Positions 33,626 through 42,260 of a DNA stretch of 64,000 nucleotides are shown one piece after another; positions within the stretch are counted from its first letter, which is position 1; each line of letters opens with the position of its first letter. The stretch covers positions 62,001 to 126,000 of the forward strand of contig NZ_QCYJ01000137.1 in the NCBI RefSeq assembly GCF_003123685.1, given 5' to 3'. This stretch comes from Nocardia aurea (lineage in GTDB: Bacteria > Actinomycetota > Actinomycetes > Mycobacteriales > Mycobacteriaceae). The notes under the pieces are model-generated. The model was not told the DNA's origin and ran no database searches. It saw nothing but the letters and a program-made list of their open reading frames with translations. The position numbers and the translations under genes are program-made.

Positions 33626-34854
33626 CCACTGCCGCTGAAGTACCCCCCGACCTCGTCGTCGACTTCGATGTCTACGACCCGTCACTCGCGTTCCCGGTCG
33701 ACAACGTCCAGGAACATGTCGCCGCACTGGCCGCGAAAGGCCCCGTGGTCTATTCGACCGCACACGGCGGCCACTGGATCGTGACCAGGTACAAGGAGAT
33801 CCACGAGGTCCTGCGCGACTCCGAGACGTTCTCCAGCTATCCGAACAACCTCGTGACCACGACGGCCGGGTTCGGCAAATTCATCCCGATCGAGCTCGAC
33901 CCGCCGGAACACACCGGCTACCGTCTCGCGCTGCAACCGCTGTTCAGCCCGACCCGCATGAAGGCGCTGGAGGAGGATATCCGCGGCGTCATCAACGAAC
34001 TCATCGATGGATTCGCGGGCAAGGGTGAGGCGGAGTTCATCTCCGAATTCGCGCACGAACTGCCCACCCGGGTCTTTCTGGCGCTGATGGACTGGCCGAT
34101 CGAGGACGCGCCGGTATTCACCGACGCGACCGATGTCATCCTCACCGGCGTTCCCGGCGCCAGCGAGGAGGAATCCAACCGGGCGCGCGGCGAGGCCGCG
34201 TTCAAGATGCTCGGTTACTTCCAGAACATGATCAACGAACGTCGACAGAACCCGGGCACGGATGTGACCTCGCAGCTCATCCACACCGAGTTCCAGCTCG
34301 AAGGCGGCAAGCGCCTGCTGACCGACGAAGAACTCAACCGGATGTTCTTCCTGCTGCTCATCGCCGGGCTGCACACCGTTCAAGGCTCGCTGGCCTGGAG
34401 CGTCATCCATCTGGCGAACAACCCGGATCGGCGGCAGCAGATCATCGACGACGACAGCGTCATCCCGACCGCCGTCGAAGAGATCCTGCGGATCGAGGCC
34501 GCGGTGGTCCCCGGCCGTAGAGCAACTCGCGCAACGGAATTGGGCGGCTTCCCGATAGCCGAGGGCGATCAGCTGATCCTCATGCTCTGCTCGGCCAACC
34601 GAGATCCGGAGGAGTTCGAGGATCCCGCGGAACTCGATCTCTACCGGTTGCCGAACCGCCATCTCTCGTTCGGCGCGGGCGCGCACCGCTGCATCGGATC
34701 CCATCTCGCGCGCATCGAACTCAAGCTGGCGCTCGAGGAGATCCACCGCCGCATCCCGGACTACGACCTCGTCGAATCCGATCCCCCGGTGATGCACTCC
34801 AGCCAGGTCCGCGGATGCACCCGGCTACCGATCGTCTTCACGCCGGAAGGCTGA
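33622..34854 (+). CDS. Cytochrome P450
   Basis: A 410-residue soluble class I P450. The heme-ligand loop is FGAGAHRCIG with Cys357, the ExxR pair is Glu287/Arg290, and the I-helix motif is A-G-L-H-T (248-252). The I-helix acid (Asp or Glu) is replaced by His251; Thr252 is kept. That may change proton delivery to the heme oxygen. The substrate is unknown; the promoter shared with the mce operon suggests an imported lipid. ATG overlaps the ferredoxin stop. A strong terminator follows. Confidence 0.93.
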   Translation: MTTAAEVPPDLVVDFDVYDPSLAFPVDNVQEHVAALAAKGPVVYSTAHGGHWIVTRYKEIHEVLRDSETFSSYPNNLVTTTAGFGKFIPIELDPPEHTGYRLALQPLFSPTRMKALEEDIRGVINELIDGFAGKGEAEFISEFAHELPTRVFLALMDWPIEDAPVFTDATDVILTGVPGASEEESNRARGEAAFKMLGYFQNMINERRQNPGTDVTSQLIHTEFQLEGGKRLLTDEELNRMFFLLLIAGLHTVQGSLAWSVIHLANNPDRRQQIIDDDSVIPTAVEEILRIEAAVVPGRRATRATELGGFPIAEGDQLILMLCSANRDPEEFEDPAELDLYRLPNRHLSFGAGAHRCIGSHLARIELKLALEEIHRRIPDYDLVESDPPVMHSSQVRGCTRLPIVFTPEG

Positions 34855-34870
34855 TACAGCACGACATCCG

Positions 34871-34901
34871 GAGGCGCGACGATTCCATCTCGTCGCGCCT
34901 C
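34871..34901 (+). terminator. Terminator of the P450 operon
   Basis: GAGGCGCGACGA and TCGTCGCGCCTC form a perfect 12-bp stem with a 7-base loop, 16 bases past the P450 stop and followed by TTTC. Confidence 0.8.
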
Positions 34902-35042
34902 TTTCGGCGGCACGGGCCGGTGGCCACGGCCGACACACGACACGACGCCCCGTCTTGGTGGACGGTGAACGTCCGATGTAATACGGGTATCGTCAAGTGG
35001 GCGCTGGGTCCGCAATCAATCCCGTGGAGGGCAGGACAAGAC

Positions 35043-35651
35043 ATGGCTCGACGTAACAGCAACGTGCTCAGCGGAGACGTCGAGGAAGCACGCGGGCAGA
35101 TACTCGAGGCAGCTCAGTCGACCTTCCTCCATTTCGGTGTCGCCAAGACGACGATGGACGATATCGCGAAGGCCGCGGGAGTGTCGCGGCCGACGATCTA
35201 CCGGTACTTCCGCGACCGTGACACCCTCATCGCCGAATTGATCCGGCTCCGCGCGCGCAAACTCTTCGTACGCGGGACGAAGTACGTCTTCGAACGCGAG
35301 CATTTCAAGGACCAACTCATCGACGGGCTCATCTATCTGGTCGATCACGGACGCAAGGATCCGCTCATCCGCCTGATCGTCAGCCCGGAGCACATGGACC
35401 TCGCCGCGGCGGTGATCGGCACCTCCCAGCTCGCGAGCAGTCTCACCCTCGAGATGTGGGCGCCGATACTCGACCAGGCCCGCGAACGCGGGGAGATGCG
35501 GGCCGAGATCGACAACGAGAAGGCCTGCGAATGGCTCGGTCTGGTCCAGCTCATCCTGGTCGGACGTTTCGACTACGACGACCCCGCCGACCCGTCGCAC
35601 CGCCGGATGCTCGAGACATTCGTCCTGCCGTCGTTCGTTCCCGCGTCCTGA
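35043..35651 (+). CDS. TetR-family regulator (tandem paralog 1)
   Basis: A 202-residue TetR regulator. The helix-turn-helix is TTMDDIAKAAGVSRPTIYRYFRDRDTL (about 36-62). The C-terminal domain contains LIVSPEHM and EMWAPILDQARERGEMR. It is clearly related to the next TetR gene over its full length. It lies just after the P450 operon and may control it; an imperfect repeat GGACG-GTGAA-CGTCC lies at 34960-34974, about 70 bases upstream, as a possible autoregulatory site. ATG 35043 gives the normal length although the frame is open upstream. Confidence 0.85.
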   Translation: MARRNSNVLSGDVEEARGQILEAAQSTFLHFGVAKTTMDDIAKAAGVSRPTIYRYFRDRDTLIAELIRLRARKLFVRGTKYVFEREHFKDQLIDGLIYLVDHGRKDPLIRLIVSPEHMDLAAAVIGTSQLASSLTLEMWAPILDQARERGEMRAEIDNEKACEWLGLVQLILVGRFDYDDPADPSHRRMLETFVLPSFVPAS

Positions 35652-35665
35652 TTCCATCGCATCGA

Positions 35666-35686
35666 TAATCTAAAGGTCATCGATAA
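35666..35686. promoter_or_regulatory. Weak inverted-repeat operator candidate, site 7
   Basis: Left arm TAATCTAAAG fits the motif, while the right arm TCATCGATAA is poor; the match is 11 of 20. It lies 72 bases upstream of the second TetR gene. Confidence 0.3.
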
Positions 35687-35758
35687 AGCTGGCAACCCCG
35701 CGGCCGGTCGACGACGACGCCCACCGACCGGCGTCGCTCGACCGGTATCGTCCCCGAG

Positions 35759-36355
35759 GTGCGCGCAGAGACCGGCAACGAGACGAATCCCGACGCGGCC
35801 TCCGCGATCCTGACCGCGGCGGAAACCTGCTTCGAGCGCTTCGGGATCGCCAAGACGACCATGGAGGACGTCGCCAGAGCCGCCGGACTGTCCCGGGCTA
35901 CGGTCTACCGCTATTTCGCCGACCGGGAAAGTTTGATCATGGCGTCGGTCGTCCGGCGCGCCCGGATGAACATCGAGCCGGCGCGCGCGCACATCGCCAA
36001 GTGGCCCACCTTCGAGGAACGCATCGTCGAAGGCATCTGCCACAACGTCAGCCGGGGCCGCCGCGATCCCATGGTTCACCTCCTGGTCTCACCGGAGGAG
36101 ATGTCGTTGTCCAACCGGCTGCTCAGCGCCTCGGGCGCGGCGATCGAGCTGACCTACGAACTCTGGGGGCCGATCCTGACCGAGGCACAGGAGTCCGGTC
36201 GGATGCGGACCGATATCGACGTGCGCCTGTTGTGCGAATGGATCGCCGAGATCGAGATGATGTACATCAGCCAGCTCGGTGACGAGGACGGCGCGTTCGA
36301 CCGATTCCGCGAGAAGATTCGCAGTTTCTTCGTTCCCGCACTGCTGCCGCGCTGA
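35759..36355 (+). CDS. TetR-family regulator (tandem paralog 2)
   Basis: A 198-residue TetR regulator with GTG start. The helix-turn-helix TTMEDVARAAGLSRATVYRYFADRESL and the C-terminal blocks HLLVSPEEM and ELWGPILTEAQESGRMR align with the neighbouring TetR over the whole length, so the two arose by tandem duplication. The ribosome site is weak. It lies upstream of the frameshifted crotonase and may regulate that unit, or compete with its paralog for related sites. Confidence 0.83.
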   Translation: MRAETGNETNPDAASAILTAAETCFERFGIAKTTMEDVARAAGLSRATVYRYFADRESLIMASVVRRARMNIEPARAHIAKWPTFEERIVEGICHNVSRGRRDPMVHLLVSPEEMSLSNRLLSASGAAIELTYELWGPILTEAQESGRMRTDIDVRLLCEWIAEIEMMYISQLGDEDGAFDRFREKIRSFFVPALLPR

Positions 36356-36397
36356 GCGATCGGGCTGTGACGACGCCACCGGAGCCGCACACGGGAC

Positions 36398-36418
36398 TTA
36401 TCTAAACGGTGTAGATTA
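36398..36418. promoter_or_regulatory. Recurrent inverted-repeat operator candidate, site 8
   Basis: Arms TTATCTAAAC and GTGTAGATTA pair at 8 of 10 positions around a central G. It lies 134 bases upstream of the frameshifted crotonase. Confidence 0.55.
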
Positions 36419-36552
36419 TGGTGGCGTCGGCGCGCGTCGGTACGGCCGCTCGCGCGGCGACGATTCCCCGAGGGCGCGACCACATGGGTCTTCCGACAAC
36501 CCGTTTCGCCGCCGGCGCGCGCGTTCTCGCCCGACAGACGAAGGAATATCGC

Positions 36553-37337
36553 ATGACCACCGACCTCCCCGGCGTCGAGACCACCCTCGTGGACGGCGTA
36601 CTGACGGTGCGAATCGATCGCGCCGAACGCATGAACGCCGTCACCGTCGAGACCCTCGACCGCATGGCGGACACCTTCGAGAAGTACGCCTCGGATCCGA
36701 GCGCGCGCGTGGCCGTGCTCACCGGAACGGGCCGGGCCTTCTGCACCGGGGCCGACCTGACCACCGTCGGCGAGCTCAGCGGTCCACCGTCGCCCGACAT
36801 GATCGACGCCGCCAATCGCACCGTCGCCGCGATCCGGGCCTTCCCACGCCCGGTGATCGGGGCCGTCAACGGACCCGCCGCGGGCGCGGGCGCGTCGCTG
36901 GCGCTCGCGTGCGACTCGTCGTCGCCACCGAATCGAGTTACTTCCTGCTCGCGTTCACCCGGATCGGATTGATGCCCGACGCGGGCGCGACCGCGCTGGT
37001 CGCCGCCTCCGTGGGCAGGGCGCGCGCCATGAAGATGGCGCTGCTCGCCGAGAAACTCCCGGCTCGCGAAGCCGCGGCGATCGGCCTGATCGCCGAGGTC
37101 TGTCCCGACGACGAATTCACCGCGGCGGTCGATGCCGTCGCCGCGCGACTCGGCGCGGGCCCCGCCGAGGCCTTCCACGCCACCAAGGACGCGATCAACG
37201 ACGCGACACTCGGGCAACTCGACACCGCTTTCGGCCGTGAACGCGCGGGCCAGCTCGAACTTCTGGCCGGGACCGAGTTCGCCGAAGGGGTGGCCGCGTT
37301 CGAGGCGAAGCGCGAGCCGGTCTTCACGAAAGCATAA
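36553..37337 (+). pseudogene. Crotonase disrupted by a one-base deletion
   Basis: ATG 36553 with AAGGAA upstream opens a normal crotonase N-terminus through the first oxyanion loop (GTGRAFCTGADL) and the second (AVNGPAAGAGASLALACD). At 36915/36916 the frame is lost: GACTCGTC reads as if one C were missing from GACCTCGTC. In the next frame the protein continues (LVVATESSYFLLAFTRIG, then LMPDAGATALVAASVG) to a stop at 37337. With one base restored it would be 261 residues and complete. It is either a recent frameshift or a read error at this site. Confidence 0.85.
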
Positions 37338-37356
37338 ACCTTAAGTAGTTAGATTA
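37336..37356. promoter_or_regulatory. Recurrent inverted-repeat operator candidate, site 9 (tandem)
   Basis: Left arm AAACCTTAAG and right arm AGTTAGATTA match the best site at 16 of 21 positions. It begins inside the stop codon of the damaged crotonase, 97 bases before the SDR start. Confidence 0.65.
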
Positions 37357-37372
37357 ACTATTTGCCGTCTAT

Positions 37373-37393
37373 ATACCTTATGTTGTTAGGTAA
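37373..37393. promoter_or_regulatory. Recurrent inverted-repeat operator candidate, site 10 (tandem)
   Basis: Left arm ATACCTTATG and right arm TGTTAGGTAA match the best site at 16 of 21 positions. It is 60 bases before the SDR ATG and 37 bases (centre to centre) from site 9. Confidence 0.65.
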
Positions 37394-37453
37394 TAGTGCG
37401 GATATCCCGCACTCGCCCCTGCGACCGACATTCGGAGAGTGGAGCATTCCGGC

Positions 37454-38242
37454 ATGAGCACGACGACACGATCCGAGGCCGAATCCGTCCTCGACCTGTT
37501 CCGCCTGACCGGCTCCGTCGCGGTGGTCACCGGGGCGGGCAGCGGCCTGGGCGCCGGGTTCGCCAGGGCTCTGGCTGAGGCGGGCGCGGATATCGTGGTC
37601 GCGGGCCGACGCCGGGCCGCCCTCGAATCGGTGGCCGCGTCGGTGACCGAACTCGGCCGCCGATGCCTGGTCGTGCCGACCGATGTCACCGACCCCGAGC
37701 AGTGCGCCGCGCTCGCCGACGCGGCGGTCACGGAGTTCGGTCGACTGGACATCCTGGTCAACAACGCCGGCGTGACCCATGCCGCCCCCGCCACCCGCGA
37801 GAAGCCCGAGGACTTCCGGGCGGTGATCGAGGTGAACCTGCTCGGCGCCTACTGGGCCGCGCAGGCGTGCGCCCGGGTGATGGGCGAAGGGTCGAGCATC
37901 GTCAACGTCTCGAGCATGCTCGGCCTGATCTCCTCGGCGCTGCCGCAGGCGGCCTACGCGTCGAGCAAGGCCGGACTCATCGGACTCACCCGGGACCTGT
38001 CGAAACAGTGGTCGGGCCGAAAAGGCATCAGGGTCAACGCGATCGCACCCGGTTTCGTGGACACCGACATGATCGGCGAGATGCCCGCCGAGACGCTCGC
38101 CGAATTCCTGCGAGGCTGTCCACTGGGGCGGAGCGCGACCCAGCGCGAGATCGATGCCGCCGTCGTCTTCCTGGCGAGCGCGGCCGCCAGCTACATCACC
38201 GGATCCACGCTCGCCGTCGACGGCGGCACCTCCGGACACTGA
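37454..38242 (+). CDS. SDR oxidoreductase
   Basis: A 262-residue classical SDR with TGAGSGLG (26-33), NNAG (103-106), catalytic Ser154, Tyr168 and Lys172 (YASSK) and the tail ITGSTLAVDGGTSGH. A ~20-residue N-terminal extension precedes the Rossmann fold. The ATG 37454 is used (GGAG ~10 bases upstream); a GTG at 37439 lacks spacing. It forms a unit with the alpha/beta hydrolase (21-base gap) and the TetR gene that follow. Substrate unknown. Confidence 0.9.
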   Translation: MSTTTRSEAESVLDLFRLTGSVAVVTGAGSGLGAGFARALAEAGADIVVAGRRRAALESVAASVTELGRRCLVVPTDVTDPEQCAALADAAVTEFGRLDILVNNAGVTHAAPATREKPEDFRAVIEVNLLGAYWAAQACARVMGEGSSIVNVSSMLGLISSALPQAAYASSKAGLIGLTRDLSKQWSGRKGIRVNAIAPGFVDTDMIGEMPAETLAEFLRGCPLGRSATQREIDAAVVFLASAAASYITGSTLAVDGGTSGH

Positions 38243-38263
38243 CAGCGCGAAGGTGAACCAGCG

Positions 38264-39175
38264 GTGACGATCACAAGCACACTCCTACGACTACCCGGTG
38301 ACGGGGTGACCCTGGCAGCGGAGCGATGGGACCCCGAAACCACGACGCGCAAAGGCACGATCCTGCTGCTGCACGGCGGCGGCCAGACCCGCCATTCGTG
38401 GCAGCGAACCGGCCTGCGGGTGGCGGAGAACGGCTGGCGGGCCTTCGCGATCGACGCGCGCGGCCACGGCGACAGCGAGTGGGCCGCGGACGGCGATTAC
38501 AGTCCGGACTCGCACGCGCGCGACCTCGCACGCGTCGTCGCGTCGCTCGACGAGCCGCCGGTTCTGGTCGGCGCGTCGATGGGCGGAATGGCCGCACTGC
38601 TCGCCCAGGCCGCCGACCCCCACCTCGGCCGCGCGCTGATACTCGTCGACATCACTCCGCGGGCCGAGCCGGAGGGACTGGCCAAGATCCACGCCTTCAT
38701 GCGGAGCGGGCTGGCGGGATTCGACACGCTCGCCGACGTTCTCGCCGCGGTCGTCGCCTACAACCCGAACCGCACGCGCGCGCCGCGCGTGGAGGGGTTG
38801 CGCAAGAACCTGCGGCTGCGGGACGGCAAGTGGTACTGGCACTGGGACCCGCGGCTGCTCGAGCATCGCGAGAACGGCCCCGAGCAGGCGGAGGCCAGCG
38901 AGATCCGCGCCCGCGCGGCCGCGCGAGCGATCACGGTTCCCACCCTGCTGATCCGCGGCGCGCAATCGGAGGTGGTGAGCACACAGGGCGCCGACGACCT
39001 GCTGACACTCGTTCCCGGCGCTCGCCACATAGAAGTCTCCGGGGCCGGGCACATGGTCAGCGGCGACGACAACGATGTCCTCGGCGCCGGACTTCTCGAC
39101 TTCTTGGCCGACTGCGTGCCGCCGATCGCCACCGCGCCCGGCGATGACTACGATTTACCTCACCGCGCTAGGTAA
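38264..39175 (+). CDS. Alpha/beta hydrolase
   Basis: A 303-residue alpha/beta hydrolase with GTG start. The oxyanion strand is LLLHGGGQTRHSW, the nucleophile elbow is GASMGG with Ser105, and the C-terminal His lies in SGAGHMVSGDDND. It likely hydrolyses an ester, lactone or cyclic C-C bond of a pathway intermediate. A cap region lies between about residues 130 and 215. The last bases of the gene contain an operator candidate for the downstream TetR gene. Confidence 0.87.
   Translation: MTITSTLLRLPGDGVTLAAERWDPETTTRKGTILLLHGGGQTRHSWQRTGLRVAENGWRAFAIDARGHGDSEWAADGDYSPDSHARDLARVVASLDEPPVLVGASMGGMAALLAQAADPHLGRALILVDITPRAEPEGLAKIHAFMRSGLAGFDTLADVLAAVVAYNPNRTRAPRVEGLRKNLRLRDGKWYWHWDPRLLEHRENGPEQAEASEIRARAAARAITVPTLLIRGAQSEVVSTQGADDLLTLVPGARHIEVSGAGHMVSGDDNDVLGAGLLDFLADCVPPIATAPGDDYDLPHRAR
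39155..39175. promoter_or_regulatory. Recurrent inverted-repeat operator candidate, site 11 (TetR gene)
   Basis: TTACCT and AGGTAA are perfect inverted ends (arms TTACCTCACC, CGCTAGGTAA). The match to the consensus is 12 of 20. It ends at the hydrolase stop codon, 36 bases before the TetR ATG. Confidence 0.5.
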
Positions 39176-39211
39176 TCCGGCCGAGCGCGCACTGTCGACC
39201 GAAAGCGTGAC

Positions 39212-39862
39212 ATGCCTCGACCGTCGAAGCCTCTGATCAGCCGTGCCTCCACGGTCGCGGCGTCCATCGAGATCATCGACTCCGAAGGACTCGATGCGTT
39301 CAGCATGCCCAGGCTCGCCAAGTACCTGGGAGTGCAGGCTCCTTCGCTCTATCACCATTTCGCCGACAAGTCCGAGATCCTCGCCGCGGTGGCCCGCCAG
39401 ATCGCCGGTGCCGGACCGATGCCGCGCCGCCGCCCCGGTCCCGATTGGCCCGAATACTTCGTGACGCTGGGCCTCAACCTGCGCAAGTCGATCCTGCGCC
39501 ACCGCAATGCCGCCCCGATCCTCATGCGGTATCTCCCCCGGGATCTGCTCATCGACACCTACGAGGAGACGGCCCAGTTCCTGGAGGCGTCGGGTGTCCC
39601 CCTCCGACTGCACGTGCAGATCCTCGACGGCATGGAACGGTTGACCATCGGCGCCGCACTGACCGAGGCGATGCGTCCGACAGGTACCAGAGCGATCTTC
39701 CCGAACGTGGATCGCGAGTTGCAGCCGACGCTCACCCGCGCGATCAGCGCGAACGAACTCACCTCGAAACAGCTGTTCGAGGGGATGATTCGCAGTTTCC
39801 TGCACGGCGTGATGCGCGAGACACCCGAAACTGCTTCCGAGACGGCCGAACTCACCGTCTGA
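39212..39862 (+). CDS. TetR-family regulator with TetR_C-type ligand domain
   Basis: A 216-residue regulator. The helix-turn-helix is FSMPRLAKYLGVQAPSLYHHFADKSEIL (about 30-57), and the C-terminal part (SILRHRNAAPILMRYLP, MERLTIGAALTEA) resembles the tetracycline-repressor-type ligand domain. It differs from the other three TetR proteins here. A recurrent repeat lies 36 bases upstream, so it may be autoregulated and is a second candidate for the regulator of the whole set. Followed by a bidirectional terminator. Confidence 0.85.
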   Translation: MPRPSKPLISRASTVAASIEIIDSEGLDAFSMPRLAKYLGVQAPSLYHHFADKSEILAAVARQIAGAGPMPRRRPGPDWPEYFVTLGLNLRKSILRHRNAAPILMRYLPRDLLIDTYEETAQFLEASGVPLRLHVQILDGMERLTIGAALTEAMRPTGTRAIFPNVDRELQPTLTRAISANELTSKQLFEGMIRSFLHGVMRETPETASETAELTV

Positions 39863-39883
39863 TCGGAATACGCCGGGCACGAG

Positions 39884-39913
39884 AACGCCCCCGGAGAATT
39901 CTCCGGGGACGTT
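39884..39913. terminator. Bidirectional terminator between TetR and ALDH genes
   Basis: The perfect 20-base palindrome CCCCGGAGAATTCTCCGGGG (39889-39908) extends with one mismatch to AACG/CGTT at the ends. It lies between convergent genes. Confidence 0.75.
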
Positions 39914-39934
39914 ACGCGTTCGGTGCGCCGACCG

Positions 39935-41422
39935 TTATTGCGCGGGCATGTGCACGGTCTTGATCTCGAAGAACTCCTCCAGTCCCTCCACGCCGCCCTC
40001 GCGGCCGACGCCGGACTGCTTGTATCCGCCGAACGGCAGGGTGAAATCGATGACCGAGCCGTTGACGCTGACCGTACCGGTCCGGATCCGCTGCGCGAGG
40101 GCGTAGCCGCGATCCAGATCCTCGGTGTACACCGCGCCGGACAATCCGTAGATGGAGTCGTTGGCGATCGCGACGGCCTCGTCCTCGTCCTCGTAGGTGA
40201 TCACCGAGATGACCGGACCGAAGACCTCTTCCTGGGCGATCCGCATATCGTTGCGCACGCCGTCGATCAGGGTGGGCGCGACGAAATAGCCGTGGTCGAG
40301 TCCCTCGGGGCGACCGCCGCCGACGACGACCTTCGCGCCCTCGGCCTCGGCCTCGGCGATGTAGCCGAGGACCCGATCGAGGTGGCGTTCACCCGCGAGC
40401 GGGCCGAGGAAGTTGGTCGGCTCCCACGGATTTCCGATCGGCAGCGCGGAATAGGCCGCCGCCAGCGCCGCGACCACTTCGTCGTGGCGCTTGCGGGAGA
40501 CCAGCACCCTGGTCAGCGCGATGCAGGCCTGTCCCGATTGCAGGCAGCCGCCCATCGGCAACGATTGCAGCACGTGGTTCAGATCGGCGTCGTCGAGGAT
40601 GACGGCCGCGGATTTTCCGCCCAGTTCCAGCGAGACCCGCGCGATCCGCTCACTGGCCAGCGCCGCGATGCGACGGCCCGCGGCGGTGGAGCCGGTGAAG
40701 GTGATGTGGTCGACGTCCGGGTTGGCGACCAGCGTCTCGGACACCTCGCGATCGGCGATCAGGACGCTGACCACGCCCTCGGGAATACGGCCCTCGGCGA
40801 CGAGTTCGGCGATGATATCGGCGAACACGGCGGGCGACAGCGGTGCGTCCGGGGCGCCCTTGAGGATCACCGAACATCCGGCGGCCAGCGCGGGCGCCAC
40901 CTTGAAGGAGATGGTGCCGACCGGGCCGTTCCACGGAATGATCGCCGCGACGACGCCGTTGGGCTCCTTGAGAATTCGCGAGATGCCGCCGTCGGCGCGG
41001 GTGCGATCCTCGCGGACCTCGAAATCGCGGGCCTCGGCGGCGACCGCGCGGAACAGACCCGCGGTCATCTGCTGGGTGGGCGCGCTCACCGAGACCGGAA
41101 TGCCGACCTCGAGCACACCGATCGTCGTCAGTTCCTCGACTCGCTGCTCGAGCCGGTCGGCGATCTCGTCGAGCACGTCGGCGCGCTCGGCCATCGTCTT
41201 GGACGCCCACGCGCCCGCGTCGAACGACGCGCGCGCGGCGGCGACGGCCCTGGCGACGTCCTCGACGGTGGCGCTGCGAATCCGGGCGGCCCGCTGTTCG
41301 CTCCACGGGTCGATCAGATCGATCCAGTCCTCGCCGCTGGATTCGACCCAGCGGCCGCCGATGAAGACCTGCTCGCGGTCGGCGACCCGGGGCGCCGTGG
41401 ACGTGATGTCGGTGATGCTCAT
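39935..41422 (-). CDS. NAD(P)-dependent aldehyde dehydrogenase
   Basis: A 495-residue ALDH-superfamily enzyme. The catalytic residues are Cys300 (QSGQACIAL), Glu266 (LELGGKSA), Asn165 (IPWNGP) and Lys188. The cofactor strand reads VILKGAPDAPLSP in place of the usual VLKPSPETPL, a small change near the adenine pocket. It oxidises an aldehyde to an acid ready for CoA activation. It lies 13 bases after the mycofactocin-type SDR, so the pair would convert an alcohol to an acid. Confidence 0.92.
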   Translation of the reverse strand: MSITDITSTAPRVADREQVFIGGRWVESSGEDWIDLIDPWSEQRAARIRSATVEDVARAVAAARASFDAGAWASKTMAERADVLDEIADRLEQRVEELTTIGVLEVGIPVSVSAPTQQMTAGLFRAVAAEARDFEVREDRTRADGGISRILKEPNGVVAAIIPWNGPVGTISFKVAPALAAGCSVILKGAPDAPLSPAVFADIIAELVAEGRIPEGVVSVLIADREVSETLVANPDVDHITFTGSTAAGRRIAALASERIARVSLELGGKSAAVILDDADLNHVLQSLPMGGCLQSGQACIALTRVLVSRKRHDEVVAALAAAYSALPIGNPWEPTNFLGPLAGERHLDRVLGYIAEAEAEGAKVVVGGGRPEGLDHGYFVAPTLIDGVRNDMRIAQEEVFGPVISVITYEDEDEAVAIANDSIYGLSGAVYTEDLDRGYALAQRIRTGTVSVNGSVIDFTLPFGGYKQSGVGREGGVEGLEEFFEIKTVHMPAQ

Positions 41423-41435
41423 GTGTCGGCCCTTC

Positions 41436-42260
41436 TCAGCGGTTGTTGTAGCCGGCGTCGACGGGCATGGTGATGCCGGTGACGTATCGGGCTTCGTCGG
41501 AGGCGAGGAACAGGATGGCGTTGCTGATGTCGACCGCCTCGACGAGTTCGACCGGCATGGGGTTCTTGTAGGCGTCGTCGTTGGCGACGTCGGGGTTGGC
41601 GTTGACGAAAGCGCCGTACTCGGCGTTCGCGACCATCGGGGTGTCGACGCCGGTCGGGTGCACGGTGTTGACCCGGATGAAGTGTTTGGCGAGTTGCTTG
41701 GAGTACAGGCGCATCAGGCCGACGACACCGTGTTTGGCCGCGGAGTAGCCCGCCTGTCCCGGAAAGGTGTTCAGTCCGATACTCGTCAATCCGGCCGCCG
41801 AACTGGTGATGGCGATGGACCCGCCCGCACCGCGTTCGATCATGCCGGGGACGGTGACCTCCAGCGTGTGCCAGACACCGGTCAGCATGGTGTCGATCGC
41901 GTCGTGCCAAGCCTGCGGCTCGACGCCCTGATCGATGACGGGCATGATCCCGGCGTTGGCGATCACGGTGTCGACGTGGCCGAACTGCTCGATGCCCGCG
42001 TCGTAGGCGCGCTGCACGTCCTCGCGCTTGCGCACATCCCCGACCACGGTGACGATCGAGCCGCCGACTTCCTTGACCAGGCGCTCGGTCTCGGCCAGAT
42101 CCTCGGGGGTGGCCATCGGGTAGAACACCGAGGGGATCTGCTCGCAGATGTCGATCGCGACGATCGATGCGCCCTCCTCGGCCAGCCGGATCGCGTGCGA
42201 GCGCCCCTGACCGCGCGCTGCTCCCGTGATGAAGGCGACCTTGCCATCGACTCGTCCCAT
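41436..42260 (-). CDS. Mycofactocin-coupled-type SDR oxidoreductase
   Basis: A 274-residue SDR. The glycine motif ITGAARGQGRSHAIRLAEEG followed by IVAIDIC, and catalytic Ser153 or 154, Tyr172 and Lys176, are characteristic of SDRs that hold NAD(H) tightly and depend on mycofactocin for re-oxidation. It probably oxidises an alcohol to an aldehyde or ketone for the adjacent ALDH. ATG 42260 with GAGAGGA upstream is chosen. The leader is long: the nearest operator candidate is 286 bases upstream. Confidence 0.88.
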   Translation of the reverse strand: MGRVDGKVAFITGAARGQGRSHAIRLAEEGASIVAIDICEQIPSVFYPMATPEDLAETERLVKEVGGSIVTVVGDVRKREDVQRAYDAGIEQFGHVDTVIANAGIMPVIDQGVEPQAWHDAIDTMLTGVWHTLEVTVPGMIERGAGGSIAITSSAAGLTSIGLNTFPGQAGYSAAKHGVVGLMRLYSKQLAKHFIRVNTVHPTGVDTPMVANAEYGAFVNANPDVANDDAYKNPMPVELVEAVDISNAILFLASDEARYVTGITMPVDAGYNNR

